Origin: Dictyobacter aurantiacus
GTDB taxonomy: Bacteria > Chloroflexota > Ktedonobacteria > Ktedonobacterales > Ktedonobacteraceae
Reading direction: 5' to 3'
NCBI RefSeq assembly: GCF_003967515.1
Contig: NZ_BIFQ01000002.1
Span: forward strand, 2,356,001 to 2,420,000
Length of the DNA: 64,000 nucleotides
The notes beneath the pieces are model-generated. The model saw nothing but the letters and a program-made list of their open reading frames with translations, had not been told where the DNA came from and did no database searches. Below are positions 8,166-16,409 of the stretch, one piece after another. The translations under genes and the position numbers were made by a program. Position 1 is the first letter of the stretch. Each line of letters starts with the position of its first letter.

Positions 8166-9522
8166 GGTGGGGGTGGCGTTGGTGGAGGGTCATTTTAACG
8201 CCGTATTGGGGACGCAGGGTGACAGCGGCCTGGAAGTTAATGCGTGCTCCCGGGGCCACGCTCGCTTCCCAGTGCTGGGAGAGCGTGGCTAGCAACAGGA
8301 TGCCCTCGGTCCACGCGAATGCTTCCCCCATGCAGAGGCGTGGACCACCACCAAAGGGGAAGTAGGCGAATTTTGGACGTGTCTCCCGGGCTTCAGGCGT
8401 CCAGCGTTCAGGATCGAACTTCTCGGGATCGGGATAGAGGCTGGGACTATGATGCACGACGTACTGGCTCATGACAACCCGTGACAGGCGGGGAATCTGG
8501 ATGCCACGCAGGTTGGTGTCGCGGATCGCGATGCGGTCGATGGCCCAGACCGGTGGGCAGAGGCGCATCGATTCCATCAGGACTTTTTCGGTATAGGCCA
8601 GGCGGGGTAGATCCTCGATGCTGGCTGTGCGATCCACCAGTACGCTATCGACTTCTTCCTGCAGTTTCGCGCGCACCTGTGGATTTTTTGACAGCAGATA
8701 CCATGTCCAGGTGAGGGCGTTTGAGGTTGTTTCGTGACCGGCCAGAAACAGAGTCATCACCTCATCGCGTAGCTGCCGGTCATCCATGGTGCTTCCATCT
8801 TCATCCCGTGCCATGAGGAGCATAGACAAAAGATCTCCCTGATCCGACCCCTGACGCCGGTGCTCCTCGATGATGCGATACACCACCTGGTCGAGCTGGG
8901 CACGGGCGCGGCGCAGACGTGCATTGATGGGTAGTGGTAGCCGTTCAACCAGTTCACCCAGTGGCGAGAGCCCCAGCTTGCGAAAAGCCTCCATAGCGGT
9001 CACCAGCGCGGCCTGCACGGTATCAGCCTCCTGTGTGACGTCGGCGTTGAACAGGGTTTTGCCAACGATGGTAAGCGTGAGCTGCATCATCTCCTGGGAC
9101 ATATCGATAGTCTGCCCGTCCTTCCACATCTGCGCCTGTTGTTGCGTGGCCTCGACCATAGAGCGGGCATAGCCTGCGATGCGCCGGCGGTGGAACGCTG
9201 GCTGCACCAGTCTTCGTTGCCGCCTGTGTGAATCACCATCATTGGTAATCAGTCCATTGCCAAGCATACGGTCGAGCATCATGACGCCGTGGCCTTTGTG
9301 AAAATTTTCATGTTGTACAACCAGCAATTCACGGATGTCATCTGGATGAGCGAGGAAAAAGACCTTATCATGTCCCGCTTGCAGGTAGAACGCATCTCCA
9401 TACTTGCGCGCCAGGCGCAGAGGCGTATTGAGCGGATCATTGGAGAAGATGAATGATAGGCTCTCACTTCTATTCAAGCGCGGAACAACGCGAGTCGATT
9501 CCTCCACGTTATGTTGCACCAT
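8161..9522 (-). CDS. Cytochrome P450 (CYP102/CYP4-like, soluble)
   Basis: 453 aa haem-thiolate monooxygenase. Seen: the I-helix AGHETTS (261-267), the K-helix ExxR (E317-R320), the PERF-like PERW (371-374), and the haem loop FGGGPRLCMGEAFA with ligand Cys397. The sequence type, with HxxxRRLVQPAFHRRR near residue 99, is that of long-chain/fatty-acid P450s such as CYP102 or CYP4/110 relatives; no reductase is fused. I chose ATG 9522 because GCAAAGGGGG precedes it by 7 nt; an upstream in-frame GTG at 9540 overlaps that site. The upstream side is occupied by an IS200/IS605 element, which may have cut the gene off from its promoter. Confidence 0.93.
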   Translation of the reverse strand: MVQHNVEESTRVVPRLNRSESLSFIFSNDPLNTPLRLARKYGDAFYLQAGHDKVFFLAHPDDIRELLVVQHENFHKGHGVMMLDRMLGNGLITNDGDSHRRQRRLVQPAFHRRRIAGYARSMVEATQQQAQMWKDGQTIDMSQEMMQLTLTIVGKTLFNADVTQEADTVQAALVTAMEAFRKLGLSPLGELVERLPLPINARLRRARAQLDQVVYRIIEEHRRQGSDQGDLLSMLLMARDEDGSTMDDRQLRDEVMTLFLAGHETTSNALTWTWYLLSKNPQVRAKLQEEVDSVLVDRTASIEDLPRLAYTEKVLMESMRLCPPVWAIDRIAIRDTNLRGIQIPRLSRVVMSQYVVHHSPSLYPDPEKFDPERWTPEARETRPKFAYFPFGGGPRLCMGEAFAWTEGILLLATLSQHWEASVAPGARINFQAAVTLRPQYGVKMTLHQRHPHP

Positions 9523-9562
9523 GGCAGTCCCCCTTTGCACCCTTTCTGCTTTCGTGACGACT

Positions 9563-9583
9563 CCCCACGGCTAAAGCCGGGGG
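9563..9583 (-). other. Right-end hairpin of the IS200/IS605 element (putative omega-RNA 3' end)
   Basis: The stem CCCC/GGGG plus CGGC/GCCG encloses a TAAA loop and overlaps the last codons and stop codon (9571-9573) of tnpB. In this family the non-coding guide (omega/reRNA) runs through the tnpB 3' end into the right end, so a guide RNA spanning roughly 9550-9750 on the minus strand is expected; its exact limits cannot be read here. Confidence 0.55.
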
Positions 9584-10866
9584 CTTCTCAGAGGCGCGTC
9601 CTCTGATGGCTCCGTCCGAGCCTGGGTTTTCTTCTTGGTTGTTTTAGGTGTTGGACGTAGGTTGAGGCCATTCCACACAGCAAGAATGTTCATGGCGGCG
9701 TTGATATCTCTATCCAACACCAAACCACAGTTCTCACAGGTATGGACTCGCTCACTGAGATCTTTGTGCGGCCCTTCATGCAAACATCCACTGCATACCT
9801 GACTGGTTTTATAGGGATCTACTTTTTTCACCTGGACAACACCGGCACATGCTGCCTTGTATTCACACAGGTTCATAAACGTAGACCAACCCGCATCCAA
9901 GATCGACGTATTCAAACCAGCTTTTTTACTGGCACCATTTGGGAGATAGACCCCGGTTTCTTTTTCTTGTTTGGGTTTGGGTGCCTTGCTCATCTTTGAT
10001 GGTGCCAGATCTTCAAACACAATCGTCTCATAGGTATTGACCAAACAACGTGACCACTGATGGAGAAAGTCCTGTCGCTGGTTACGCACCTTGCGATAGG
10101 CTTTACTCAATCGCTTGACCGTCTTCTTCCGACGTTTGGATCCGCGTTTCTTGCGTGCGAGCTCCTGCTGCATGCCTGTAATCTTCTTTTCAGCCTGACG
10201 GAAGAAGCGCGGATTTTCTATGATGTCACCTGTTGAGAGGGCTGCAAAGTGACAGAGTCCCAGATCAATACCAACGGCTTCATCGGTGTAGGGTGTGTGC
10301 TTTTCTAGGGTCGCTTCGATTTCACAAGCGAAACACACATACCAACAATCACCTTCTCGCTTGATCGTACACGTCTTGATAGTCCCTTGCACTGGACGGT
10401 GCACCTTGATCTTGAGATGCCCAATCTTCGAGAGAACCAACCGATTCCCTTCAAGGGAGAAACCAGATTGTGGATAGCAGAACGAATGATAGCGATCTCG
10501 TCCCTGATACCTGGGATACCCTGCCTTCTCTCCATTCTGCACACGTCGGAAGAAGGCTTTGTACGCTTTATCAACCCGCTTCAAGGTCTCCTGCAACACC
10601 TGAGAATAGATATCGTTGTACTCGTCCCTGACCTCCTTCACGTCCGGGAGTTCGTTGATTTGACGGTAGCAACTCCTACCATGATCCTTTATGGCTTGTT
10701 TGCGCCACTCCTCATCATAGAAGTTCGGGTGGTGCTTGATGATTGCCCAGGTATCACGGCGCTCTTGGAGCGCTGCGTTGTACAGTTCACGGGCCCGATC
10801 GAGCGTCCATTGCAACGTCTCTTGCTGTTTGCGAGTCGGATAGAGTCGGTATTTGTAGGTACGCAT
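9571..10866 (-). CDS. tnpB: RNA-guided endonuclease TnpB (IS200/IS605 OrfB)
   Basis: 431 aa. N-terminal HTH_OrfB region (MRTYKYRLYPTRKQQE), a RuvC-like nuclease with D201 (VGIDLG), E285 (VFEDL) and D387 (LDRDINAA), and a zinc ribbon C358-x2-C361 ... C377-x2-C380. All catalytic positions are intact, so it may be active. TnpB proteins cut DNA next to a short target-adjacent motif under an RNA from the element's right end, favouring retention of the transposon. The start at 10866 is preceded by GAAAGGGAAATAGCAGG and lies 4 nt after the tnpA stop; upstream in-frame Met codons fall inside tnpA. Confidence 0.93.
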   Translation of the reverse strand: MRTYKYRLYPTRKQQETLQWTLDRARELYNAALQERRDTWAIIKHHPNFYDEEWRKQAIKDHGRSCYRQINELPDVKEVRDEYNDIYSQVLQETLKRVDKAYKAFFRRVQNGEKAGYPRYQGRDRYHSFCYPQSGFSLEGNRLVLSKIGHLKIKVHRPVQGTIKTCTIKREGDCWYVCFACEIEATLEKHTPYTDEAVGIDLGLCHFAALSTGDIIENPRFFRQAEKKITGMQQELARKKRGSKRRKKTVKRLSKAYRKVRNQRQDFLHQWSRCLVNTYETIVFEDLAPSKMSKAPKPKQEKETGVYLPNGASKKAGLNTSILDAGWSTFMNLCEYKAACAGVVQVKKVDPYKTSQVCSGCLHEGPHKDLSERVHTCENCGLVLDRDINAAMNILAVWNGLNLRPTPKTTKKKTQARTEPSEDAPLRSPRL

Positions 10867-10870
10867 CCTG

Positions 10871-11269
10871 CTATTTCCCTTTCTGACTCTCAACATAGCG
10901 TTTGACGACTTCCAAGGTGACACCGCCGGTGGTTCCCACGTAATAGCTGTTATTCCACAGCGAGGGGAGCTTTTTCTTGAGATCAGGAAACTCCTGCCGT
11001 AATTGATGACTGGTAAACCCTTTGATCAACCGAATGAGCTTATGAATGCCAAATTGGGGATCACATCCCACCAGCAAATGCACATGATCAGGCATAACCT
11101 CCACTTCGACACATTCCTGTTTCCATTTCTGGATCGTTTCGATGATGAGCTCTTTCAGACGCACATCAATTGGATTGAGCAGGACTTTCCGTCGATATTT
11201 CGGGACCCAGACCACATGATAGTGGCAATTATAAACCACATTTGAGTTCCTTTTAATTTCTGTATCCAT
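10871..11269 (-). CDS. tnpA: IS200/IS605 transposase TnpA (Y1 HUH)
   Basis: 132 aa single-strand transposase. HUH motif H62-V-H64 in MPDHVHLLV, catalytic Tyr125 in VVKRYVES, and conserved YHVVWVPKYRRKVL near the N-terminus. It excises and inserts the element as single-stranded DNA by recognising the end hairpins. ATG 11269 was chosen; a TTG two codons upstream is possible. No good Shine-Dalgarno is seen, and a 9-bp hairpin lies just upstream (11288-11320), as in IS200 elements where translation of tnpA is kept low. Confidence 0.93.
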   Translation of the reverse strand: MDTEIKRNSNVVYNCHYHVVWVPKYRRKVLLNPIDVRLKELIIETIQKWKQECVEVEVMPDHVHLLVGCDPQFGIHKLIRLIKGFTSHQLRQEFPDLKKKLPSLWNNSYYVGTTGGVTLEVVKRYVESQKGK

Positions 11270-11287
11270 GCTCAAATTATAGCAAAA

Positions 11288-11320
11288 AAGAGTAATTATG
11301 CCACTAGCTAGTTACTCTTT
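11288..11320. other. Leader hairpin upstream of tnpA
   Basis: A 9-bp stem (AAAGAGTAA / TTACTCTTT) encloses a loop containing CTAGCTAG. It lies 19 nt ahead of the tnpA start, inside the element. IS200-type elements carry such a hairpin that limits tnpA expression; the same role is inferred here. Confidence 0.5.
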
Positions 11321-11411
11321 GGTGGTACGTGCGACTGATATTTCTATACATTCATGGGGGAGTTACGCCGATTTTGGCCCCCCATCTCGCCCCATAAGGA
11401 CTCGCTTCTAT

Positions 11412-11432
11412 CCCCATAGCTAAAGCAAGGGG
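11412..11432 (-). other. Left-end hairpin of the IS200/IS605 element
   Basis: An imperfect stem (CCCC..GC / GC..GGGG around TAAA on the plus strand) with the same core as the right-end hairpin at 9563-9583. It is the likely recognition structure for TnpA at the left end. Confidence 0.55.
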
Positions 11433-11495
11433 TTTTACGCTCGATATGATAAATCCCTATGCACCTGTTTCCTTTGTCTGGAGTGTAGCATAAAT

Positions 11496-11529
11496 TTGAA
11501 CAAAATTCAAATTTGAATAGTATTCAACT
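11496..11529 (+). promoter_or_regulatory. Promoter of the TetR gene with operator in the spacer
   Basis: -35 TTGAAC (11496-11501), -10 TAGTAT (11518-11523, 16-nt spacer). The perfect palindrome ATTCAAATTTGAAT (11505-11518) fills the spacer, and an extra half-site ATTCAA follows (11522-11527). The same arrangement occurs at 36860-36893 in front of another TetR gene. Autorepression is inferred. Confidence 0.65.
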
Positions 11530-11561
11530 ACCAATTTTGTACTTTGTGATGGTGATGTGTT

Positions 11562-12203
11562 ATGCTAGACAAAACTATGCAAAAACGTTTATGCAGCCAG
11601 GATAGAGAGCCCATGCATCAGAACACGAAATCTCCCAGGTCCCCTAAATTGGATCGACGCGCCGAACTTTTGAAGATCTCACGAGAGATTATGGCTGAGA
11701 AAGGTTACGAGGCCACGACCGTTTCCGCTATTGTTGCGCGGGCCGGTGTTGCTCAGGGAACCTTTTACTGGTACTTTCCTTCCAAGGCCTCAATTGTGAA
11801 GGCCCTGACGGTCGAGATGCAGGATGAAGTCCAGGCGGCACTGACCAGTGCGTTTATGGTTTCCGAATCTTTGGATCGTAAAATAGAGCGAAGTATCAGG
11901 GATATTTTTGGCATCCTGAGCCACTATCATGACGTGTTAGTACTATCTCGTCTCATCGATTCGGCTTCGGGGAATGAGTTTGTCTTCGCTCCTTATCACC
12001 GTTTGATTGCTGAGCTGCTGCACCGTGAGCAGGAGCTTGGAACTATTACTAGCTCCATTGATCCTGAGATCGCGGCGGAGTTGATTGTGGGAACGGTTTA
12101 CTATGCGAACCTGCAATGCTACGTCTATCATTCAACGCTGCCGGTAGAGAAATATATTGCGGGAACCTCGCAGTTTGTGCGCCAGGCGCTGGGTTTGATT
12201 TAA
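11562..12203 (+). CDS. TetR/AcrR family transcriptional regulator
   Basis: 213 aa (196 aa if ATG 11613 is used). N-terminal HTH: AELLKISREIMAEKGYEATTVSAIVARAGVAQGTFYWYFPSKASIVKAL, an archetypal TetR DNA-binding domain, followed by an all-helical ligand domain. Both starts are plausible; the first has a weak GGTGAT upstream. The operator lies in its own promoter. It points away from the P450 gene across the IS200/IS605 element, so before insertion it probably formed a divergent regulator-P450 pair. Its operator matches that of the TetR gene at 36950. Confidence 0.88.
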   Translation: MLDKTMQKRLCSQDREPMHQNTKSPRSPKLDRRAELLKISREIMAEKGYEATTVSAIVARAGVAQGTFYWYFPSKASIVKALTVEMQDEVQAALTSAFMVSESLDRKIERSIRDIFGILSHYHDVLVLSRLIDSASGNEFVFAPYHRLIAELLHREQELGTITSSIDPEIAAELIVGTVYYANLQCYVYHSTLPVEKYIAGTSQFVRQALGLI

Positions 12204-12563
12204 AGCTCTCCCATTGAGACAAGTACTATGTGAGTAGGCTGCCTTTGCGCCCTATCTGCCAGGGCCTGCCATGAACTTTTTTCCTACCCTACCATTTCTA
12301 CTATTTTTTTCTTTTTTCCTTGACAAGTGCAGTGGCATGATTTATTTTTTGTATATAAGTTCATTGATTGAGAGTCAGTCAGTTTCATGCCATTGCATGG
12401 ATGTCTATCTCCTATATTTATTCGGACATGCTCTTAACCGGTAGGTTATGCATCTATTTAGTTCACGCTCTGTGGTGCCTTACTGGCAAACAGGTCGTGA
12501 GATATGTAGTATTCCGGTCAAGAAGAAAAGAGGACTCAGTGCCGAGCAAAGGAGGCTCAGACG
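12204..12563 (+). promoter_or_regulatory. Intergenic region with probable promoter for the DUF6114 operon
   Basis: 360 nt without a convincing gene. It is T-rich and holds a possible -35 TTGACA at 12320-12325 with -10 TATTTT at 12343-12348 (17-nt spacing), leaving a leader of roughly 200 nt before the DUF6114 start. No clear terminator for the TetR gene was found. Confidence 0.4.
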
Positions 12564-13181
12564 ATGGCTAATCAAGATGATTCTACTATCGTAGATGTAC
12601 AGGGCAGGGATGCCAGGGCTGAGAAGGCAACGGCTAACACTTCAACATCCAGAGGACGTCTTCAAAAGACGATGCTGGAACGCCTGACGGTGCCACATGT
12701 ACAGACACAACCACAGCTCCAGAAAGTCACTGTCCCCAGGAGGGAAGCAGGCCAGAAGGACGATTGGCACCAATGGTCACGATTTCGCCTCTGGCGCAAG
12801 ACTCGTCCATTCACCGGGGGGATTCTGGTGGTGCTGGCAGGTGTGCTGGTTCTCTGGGGTCCTGTAGCCCTGCTACCATTTGCCCTCTTGCCTGGCAGCA
12901 ACATCTGGGCTGGCCTGCTGGTTGGGGGTTTGCTGGTCACTATGGGCATCATCCAGTTGTTGGTCCCCTCCAACGCGCTACTTGCTGGCGCTATCGCTGT
13001 CGTCCTTTCGCTGGTATCACTGCTGGTAGCTGCGGGTGGCTTTGGCATTGGTATGCTCCTGGGTATCATCGGAGGAGCAATGGGTATTGCCTGGCAGCCC
13101 GTTACACGCGTCCAGACGCGCCCTCGTTCCCTGTACAAATTCCCCTCATCCCTCAAATTCCCCTTCCTGCGATCGCGTTAA
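12564..13181 (+). CDS. DUF6114 domain membrane protein
   Basis: 205 aa. A hydrophilic N-terminal ~75 residues precede a basic RFRLWRKTRPFTGGILVVLAG stretch and four closely packed hydrophobic segments (about 85-103, 110-130, 136-150, 150-172). The RPFxGG entry into TM1 and overall layout match DUF6114 proteins, which in actinomycetes sit next to DUF6230 genes. The function is not established. GCAAAGGAGG gives a strong start. It is the first of three genes encoding a membrane protein and two exported proteins. Confidence 0.75.
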   Translation: MANQDDSTIVDVQGRDARAEKATANTSTSRGRLQKTMLERLTVPHVQTQPQLQKVTVPRREAGQKDDWHQWSRFRLWRKTRPFTGGILVVLAGVLVLWGPVALLPFALLPGSNIWAGLLVGGLLVTMGIIQLLVPSNALLAGAIAVVLSLVSLLVAAGGFGIGMLLGIIGGAMGIAWQPVTRVQTRPRSLYKFPSSLKFPFLRSR

Positions 13182-13234
13182 CGCGTTCGTAATCTAACGT
13201 TATCTTTATTTTTGAAAGCGGGTGTAAAAAGATT

Positions 13235-13846
13235 ATGCAACAGGAACCTTTCATTGGCGAAAGCCTGAACAAGCCGAATCTTTCTAACGTAGACCAGCAG
13301 CTATTTGAGCAGCAACCGGTTATTGGCAGGGTCAACCGTTCAATCTTCTGGTCGGTCATGCTGGTTGCTCTGTTAGTGCTCGGTGGTATTACGACGCTCA
13401 TCAGCAAGGGAGCCATCGCTATGGCGGCGGCGGTGCCCGTGCCCGTCACCGTAACGGCATCCTCAATCAAAACGACGAGGTTCCGCCTCTATCCAGGCAT
13501 ATCCCAGGCAGATAACACGTCGCCCGTCGCCGTGAACCAGCTTGACGGCACGCTCGCGAACCTGGTGATTACTAAGACTGTGCCTCTGCCAGTTATCGGC
13601 AACGTGACGGTGACCCTGAAGGCGGGACAGAACACCCCCGTCTCCACGACTGGCCTTACGACCGACCTGGCCGGCCTTTCTTCCGATTCGGCCACCTTTG
13701 GTGGTCAGGCTGTCAACAGTAACGCCAATGGCAATGCCTTTGAGATTGACGCCCAGTCCGCTACATTGAACAATATCACCATCAACGCGCCCTACATGAT
13801 TGCCAACAGTATGACCCTACCCGGATTGTCGCTCTCGGTCAAATAG
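13235..13846 (+). CDS. DUF6230-like exported protein
   Basis: 203 aa. An N-terminal cytosolic region of ~35 residues precedes a hydrophobic signal-anchor (about 38-66), then a small beta-rich, Thr/Val/Asn-rich domain with LVITKTVPLPVIGNVTVTLK and a C-terminal ITINAPYMIANSMTLPGLSL motif. DUF6230 proteins of actinomycetes have the same plan: a long N-terminus, the phrase VPVFGDVTLRL, and a GTFRLPGLKLS-like end. They are also paired with DUF6114. The match is by motif only. It follows DUF6114 by 53 nt and is probably co-transcribed. Confidence 0.6.
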   Translation: MQQEPFIGESLNKPNLSNVDQQLFEQQPVIGRVNRSIFWSVMLVALLVLGGITTLISKGAIAMAAAVPVPVTVTASSIKTTRFRLYPGISQADNTSPVAVNQLDGTLANLVITKTVPLPVIGNVTVTLKAGQNTPVSTTGLTTDLAGLSSDSATFGGQAVNSNANGNAFEIDAQSATLNNITINAPYMIANSMTLPGLSLSVK

Positions 13847-14008
13847 TAGAAATACCCCATCCTGTGCCGGGACCCTGTTGATTTGTGCCGGCAGGTTCCC
13901 GGTACCTCGAACTCTCTCATCACATGAACGACCTTTTCCACGCATAGGATTGCTTCTTTTGTCAGAAAGGGGCAATCTTGCTTCGAGCATAGAAGGAGAG
14001 TAGATGAC

Positions 14009-14803
14009 GTGTACTCTGTGCGACACCGCGTGATACGCCTGTGTATCGCTATGCTTATATTTTGCCTGTTTGTTGGGAGCTTGCTGCTGACTATTGATCC
14101 GGTGGCAGTCTACGCGCATCCCACTGAGGCGCAGGATATGCTGAGTGCTTTCTCACATGCCGGCATCACCGTGCGCGCGGCTGCGCATAATACAGCGCAA
14201 GGATTCGCAGCGTCCGGTGATTATACACTGGAGGCGACCCAGATTATAGGTACGAACGCGCACCTGAACTTATTATCTGATCCTTTATTTCCGACCCTTA
14301 CCTTTAGCTCGGCCACTATGGAAGGATTTAGTCTGAGCCATCCCTTCTACAGCACAGCTCTGCTGCTCTCATCGACCGGGACGGTAACGGCGACCGGGGT
14401 GGCGATCAAAACGGGTCTGTTCAGGGATATAGGCACCGGCCTCAAGAGCTTTGCTAATAAGGCTGATCTGCTCATCCTGGCCGCGGGCGGCACCGTGCCG
14501 CGCCTGGTGATGAGAAATGTAACCCTGACGGTGGACCACTCGCTCAATACGGATACCTTTGCGGCCAGCGGCTTTCACCTGGCGATTACCACCGATCTGC
14601 CGCACCTTACCGCTGTGCCGCCGACCGATACACCAACGCCAACTGATACGCCGACCGCGACTGCGAGCGCGACCCCGACCGGTACGGCCACATCTACGCC
14701 GGTAGCGACTCCTGGACCCCAACCAGGTCCAACACCAACCGCGACACCGGCGCCACCAAAGAAGAAGTGCCGCTGTCTGTTACTGATCTGCTGGTGTAGC
14801 TAG
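14009..14803 (+). CDS. Secreted protein with Pro/Thr-rich linker and Cys-rich C-terminal tail
   Basis: 264 aa starting with GTG 14009 behind AAGGAGAG. Signal peptide about 1-36 (cleavage near VYA-HP). Residues ~40-200 form a beta-rich domain with Thr/Ser/Leu repeats, reminiscent of the preceding DUF6230-like protein; then a TPTDTPT-type linker of ~45 residues. The protein ends with KKKCRCLLLICWCS, four Cys (254, 256, 261, 263) around a short hydrophobic run. The tail is unusual: it could form disulfides or be a lipid/membrane attachment signal. No family is recognised. Third gene of the DUF6114 cassette, closed by a terminator. Confidence 0.65.
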   Translation: MYSVRHRVIRLCIAMLIFCLFVGSLLLTIDPVAVYAHPTEAQDMLSAFSHAGITVRAAAHNTAQGFAASGDYTLEATQIIGTNAHLNLLSDPLFPTLTFSSATMEGFSLSHPFYSTALLLSSTGTVTATGVAIKTGLFRDIGTGLKSFANKADLLILAAGGTVPRLVMRNVTLTVDHSLNTDTFAASGFHLAITTDLPHLTAVPPTDTPTPTDTPTATASATPTGTATSTPVATPGPQPGPTPTATPAPPKKKCRCLLLICWCS

Positions 14804-14811
14804 CGAGCGAT

Positions 14812-14850
14812 AAGAAGAGCCCCTTCATGATGGTGAGGAGGCTCTTCTTT
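14812..14850 (+). terminator. Terminator of the DUF6114/DUF6230-like cassette
   Basis: A 10-bp stem AAGAAGAGCC / GGCTCTTCTT followed by TTGCTTT, 9 nt after the stop codon. Confidence 0.75.
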
Positions 14851-14890
14851 GCTTTCTGTCGTAGGAATTAGAAATGGATGCGGTGGTTGA

Positions 14891-16183
14891 TCAATGAAGG
14901 GCGCGCGCCTCTTCAACGATATAGCCTGCGGCATGCAGGCTCTGCAATAGCTCTTCACATTGGGTCCGGTTGCGTGTTTCGACCGTGATCATCGCCTCGT
15001 GCTGCATAAATGGCATCTGGCTGGAGACGCGCTGATAATGAACGTCGATGATATTGACGCGCATGCTAGCGACGATATTGAGCACGTGAGCCAGTTCACC
15101 GGGCCGATCGGCCAGGCTGACGTGGATGGCAAAATAGCGACTGGCATTGACCAGGGCGTGTTCGGTAAAACGACCCAGGAGATTGATATCCAGATTGCCG
15201 CCGGTGAGGGGGACCAGCACATGCTTATCCTTCAACGCTATGCTGCTATTGAGCAGGGCGGCCACTCCGGTTGCCCCTGCACCTTCAACCAGGATTTTAT
15301 GCTGCTCCATCAGCAGCAAAGCCGCGTCGATGATCTGTTCGTCGTTGACTACCACTACGTCATCCACCAGGTGCTGAATAATGGGAAAGGTGATCTTGCC
15401 GGGTTGCTTGATGGCGATGCCGTCCGCGATCGTCGTGATCGCGGGTAGCGTCTGCAATGTTCCCGCATTCAATGATGCCCGCATACTGGCGGCGCCCGCC
15501 GCCTCGACGCCGATAATCGTAATCGAAGGCTTCAGCGCCCGCGCCGCCAGCGCGATACCCGAGATCAGACCGCCGCCGCCGATTGGCACCACGATCACCT
15601 CGGCCTCCGGTACCTCGGCCAGCATCTCCAGTCCCAGCGTGCCCTGGCCCGTGACGATATCGATATCATCGAAGGCTGGCACATAGGTTGCTCCTGACTC
15701 CTGTTGTAGCTTCAAGGCATGCTGGACAGCATCATCGTAGGTAGCGCCAGAAAGAATGACCTGCGCCCCGAGTTTCTGTGTGGCCGTTACCTTGGTCAGA
15801 GGTGCGTTTTCTGGCACCACGATGGTACAGGGGATATGTAGTTGCGCGGCTGCGATGGCCACCCCTTGAGCATGGTTGCCGGCGGAGGCCGTAATCACGC
15901 CGGCCCCGCGTTGTTCAGCCGTAAGACGGGAAAGTTTATAGGTCGCGCCTCGCACCTTGAATGAGCCACCGCGCTGCATCTGCTCAAATTTAAGATAGAC
16001 ATGTGCCTGCGTCGCCTCGCTTAACGTACGCGAGTGTACCAGCGGCGTATGCTCAATAAACGGTTTTAAATATTGTTGCGCCTGCCAGATATCAGCGATC
16101 GTCACAGGTGCCTGATAGGAGGAAGCTCGAGCGGGCTCAGCGGGCAGAGCCTCAGGAGAAACACCCTTTTTAAGGGAAGCCAT
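14891..16183 (-). CDS. ilvA: Threonine ammonia-lyase (dehydratase) with C-terminal ACT domain
   Basis: 430 aa fold-type II PLP enzyme converting threonine to 2-oxobutanoate, the first step of isoleucine synthesis or a threonine-degrading step. Seen: PLP Lys76 in GGSFKVRGA, ITASAGNHAQG substrate loop (98-107), the phosphate-binding GGGG (202-205), and one ACT-like domain from about residue 345 (AIHVSLADRPGELAHVLNIVA). The single short ACT is the medium-length bacterial form rather than the long IlvA with two ACT repeats. It stands alone; no leader peptide or T-box was recognised upstream. Confidence 0.92.
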   Translation of the reverse strand: MASLKKGVSPEALPAEPARASSYQAPVTIADIWQAQQYLKPFIEHTPLVHSRTLSEATQAHVYLKFEQMQRGGSFKVRGATYKLSRLTAEQRGAGVITASAGNHAQGVAIAAAQLHIPCTIVVPENAPLTKVTATQKLGAQVILSGATYDDAVQHALKLQQESGATYVPAFDDIDIVTGQGTLGLEMLAEVPEAEVIVVPIGGGGLISGIALAARALKPSITIIGVEAAGAASMRASLNAGTLQTLPAITTIADGIAIKQPGKITFPIIQHLVDDVVVVNDEQIIDAALLLMEQHKILVEGAGATGVAALLNSSIALKDKHVLVPLTGGNLDINLLGRFTEHALVNASRYFAIHVSLADRPGELAHVLNIVASMRVNIIDVHYQRVSSQMPFMQHEAMITVETRNRTQCEELLQSLHAAGYIVEEARALH

Positions 16184-16322
16184 TGGTTTGTACCAGTCCT
16201 TTCTGGAAGTCGTGATTACATTATCACTACAGGGCTAGATGGGCAAGAGAGTATAGCCGCCCTGTTTATTTTAACAGAAAGCATCTGAAAGCTGTAGGTT
16301 TCGCGCCTGCGGCGCTCAATTG

Positions 16323-16380
16323 TTTTTAGGAGTTGCACCAACTCCTAAAAAACCAAAGGGCGGCCGCGTATGCGGCCGCC
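16323..16380 (-). terminator. Tandem hairpins after the SHOCT gene
   Basis: Two hairpins: a 13-bp stem TTTTTAGGAGTTG / CAACTCCTAAAAA with 3-nt loop (16323-16351) and a 9-bp stem GGCGGCCGC / GCGGCCGCC with a 4-nt loop (16359-16380). On the minus strand the first ends in a run of T, so it terminates the SHOCT transcript ahead of ilvA. Confidence 0.75.
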
Positions 16381-16409
16381 TGAAAGGGAGTCAGATACAT
16401 TCTCAGATG

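Larger units (their letters stand above)
9550..11445 (-). mobile_element. IS200/IS605-family insertion sequence (tnpA + tnpB)
   Basis: Complete-looking element: a Y1 transposase and a TnpB, both on the minus strand 4 nt apart, bounded by imperfect hairpins of the same design (CCCC..GC-TTTA-GC..GGGG on the minus strand) at 11412-11432 (left end) and 9563-9583 (right end). The outer limits are approximate; such elements lack terminal inverted repeats and target duplications. It sits between the P450 gene and a TetR gene transcribed away from it. Confidence 0.85.

Noticed and set aside
12368..12571. 67-codon open frame ahead of the DUF6114 gene
   Set aside because: No ribosome site, odd composition, and it overlaps the well-supported DUF6114 start; treated as leader sequence.
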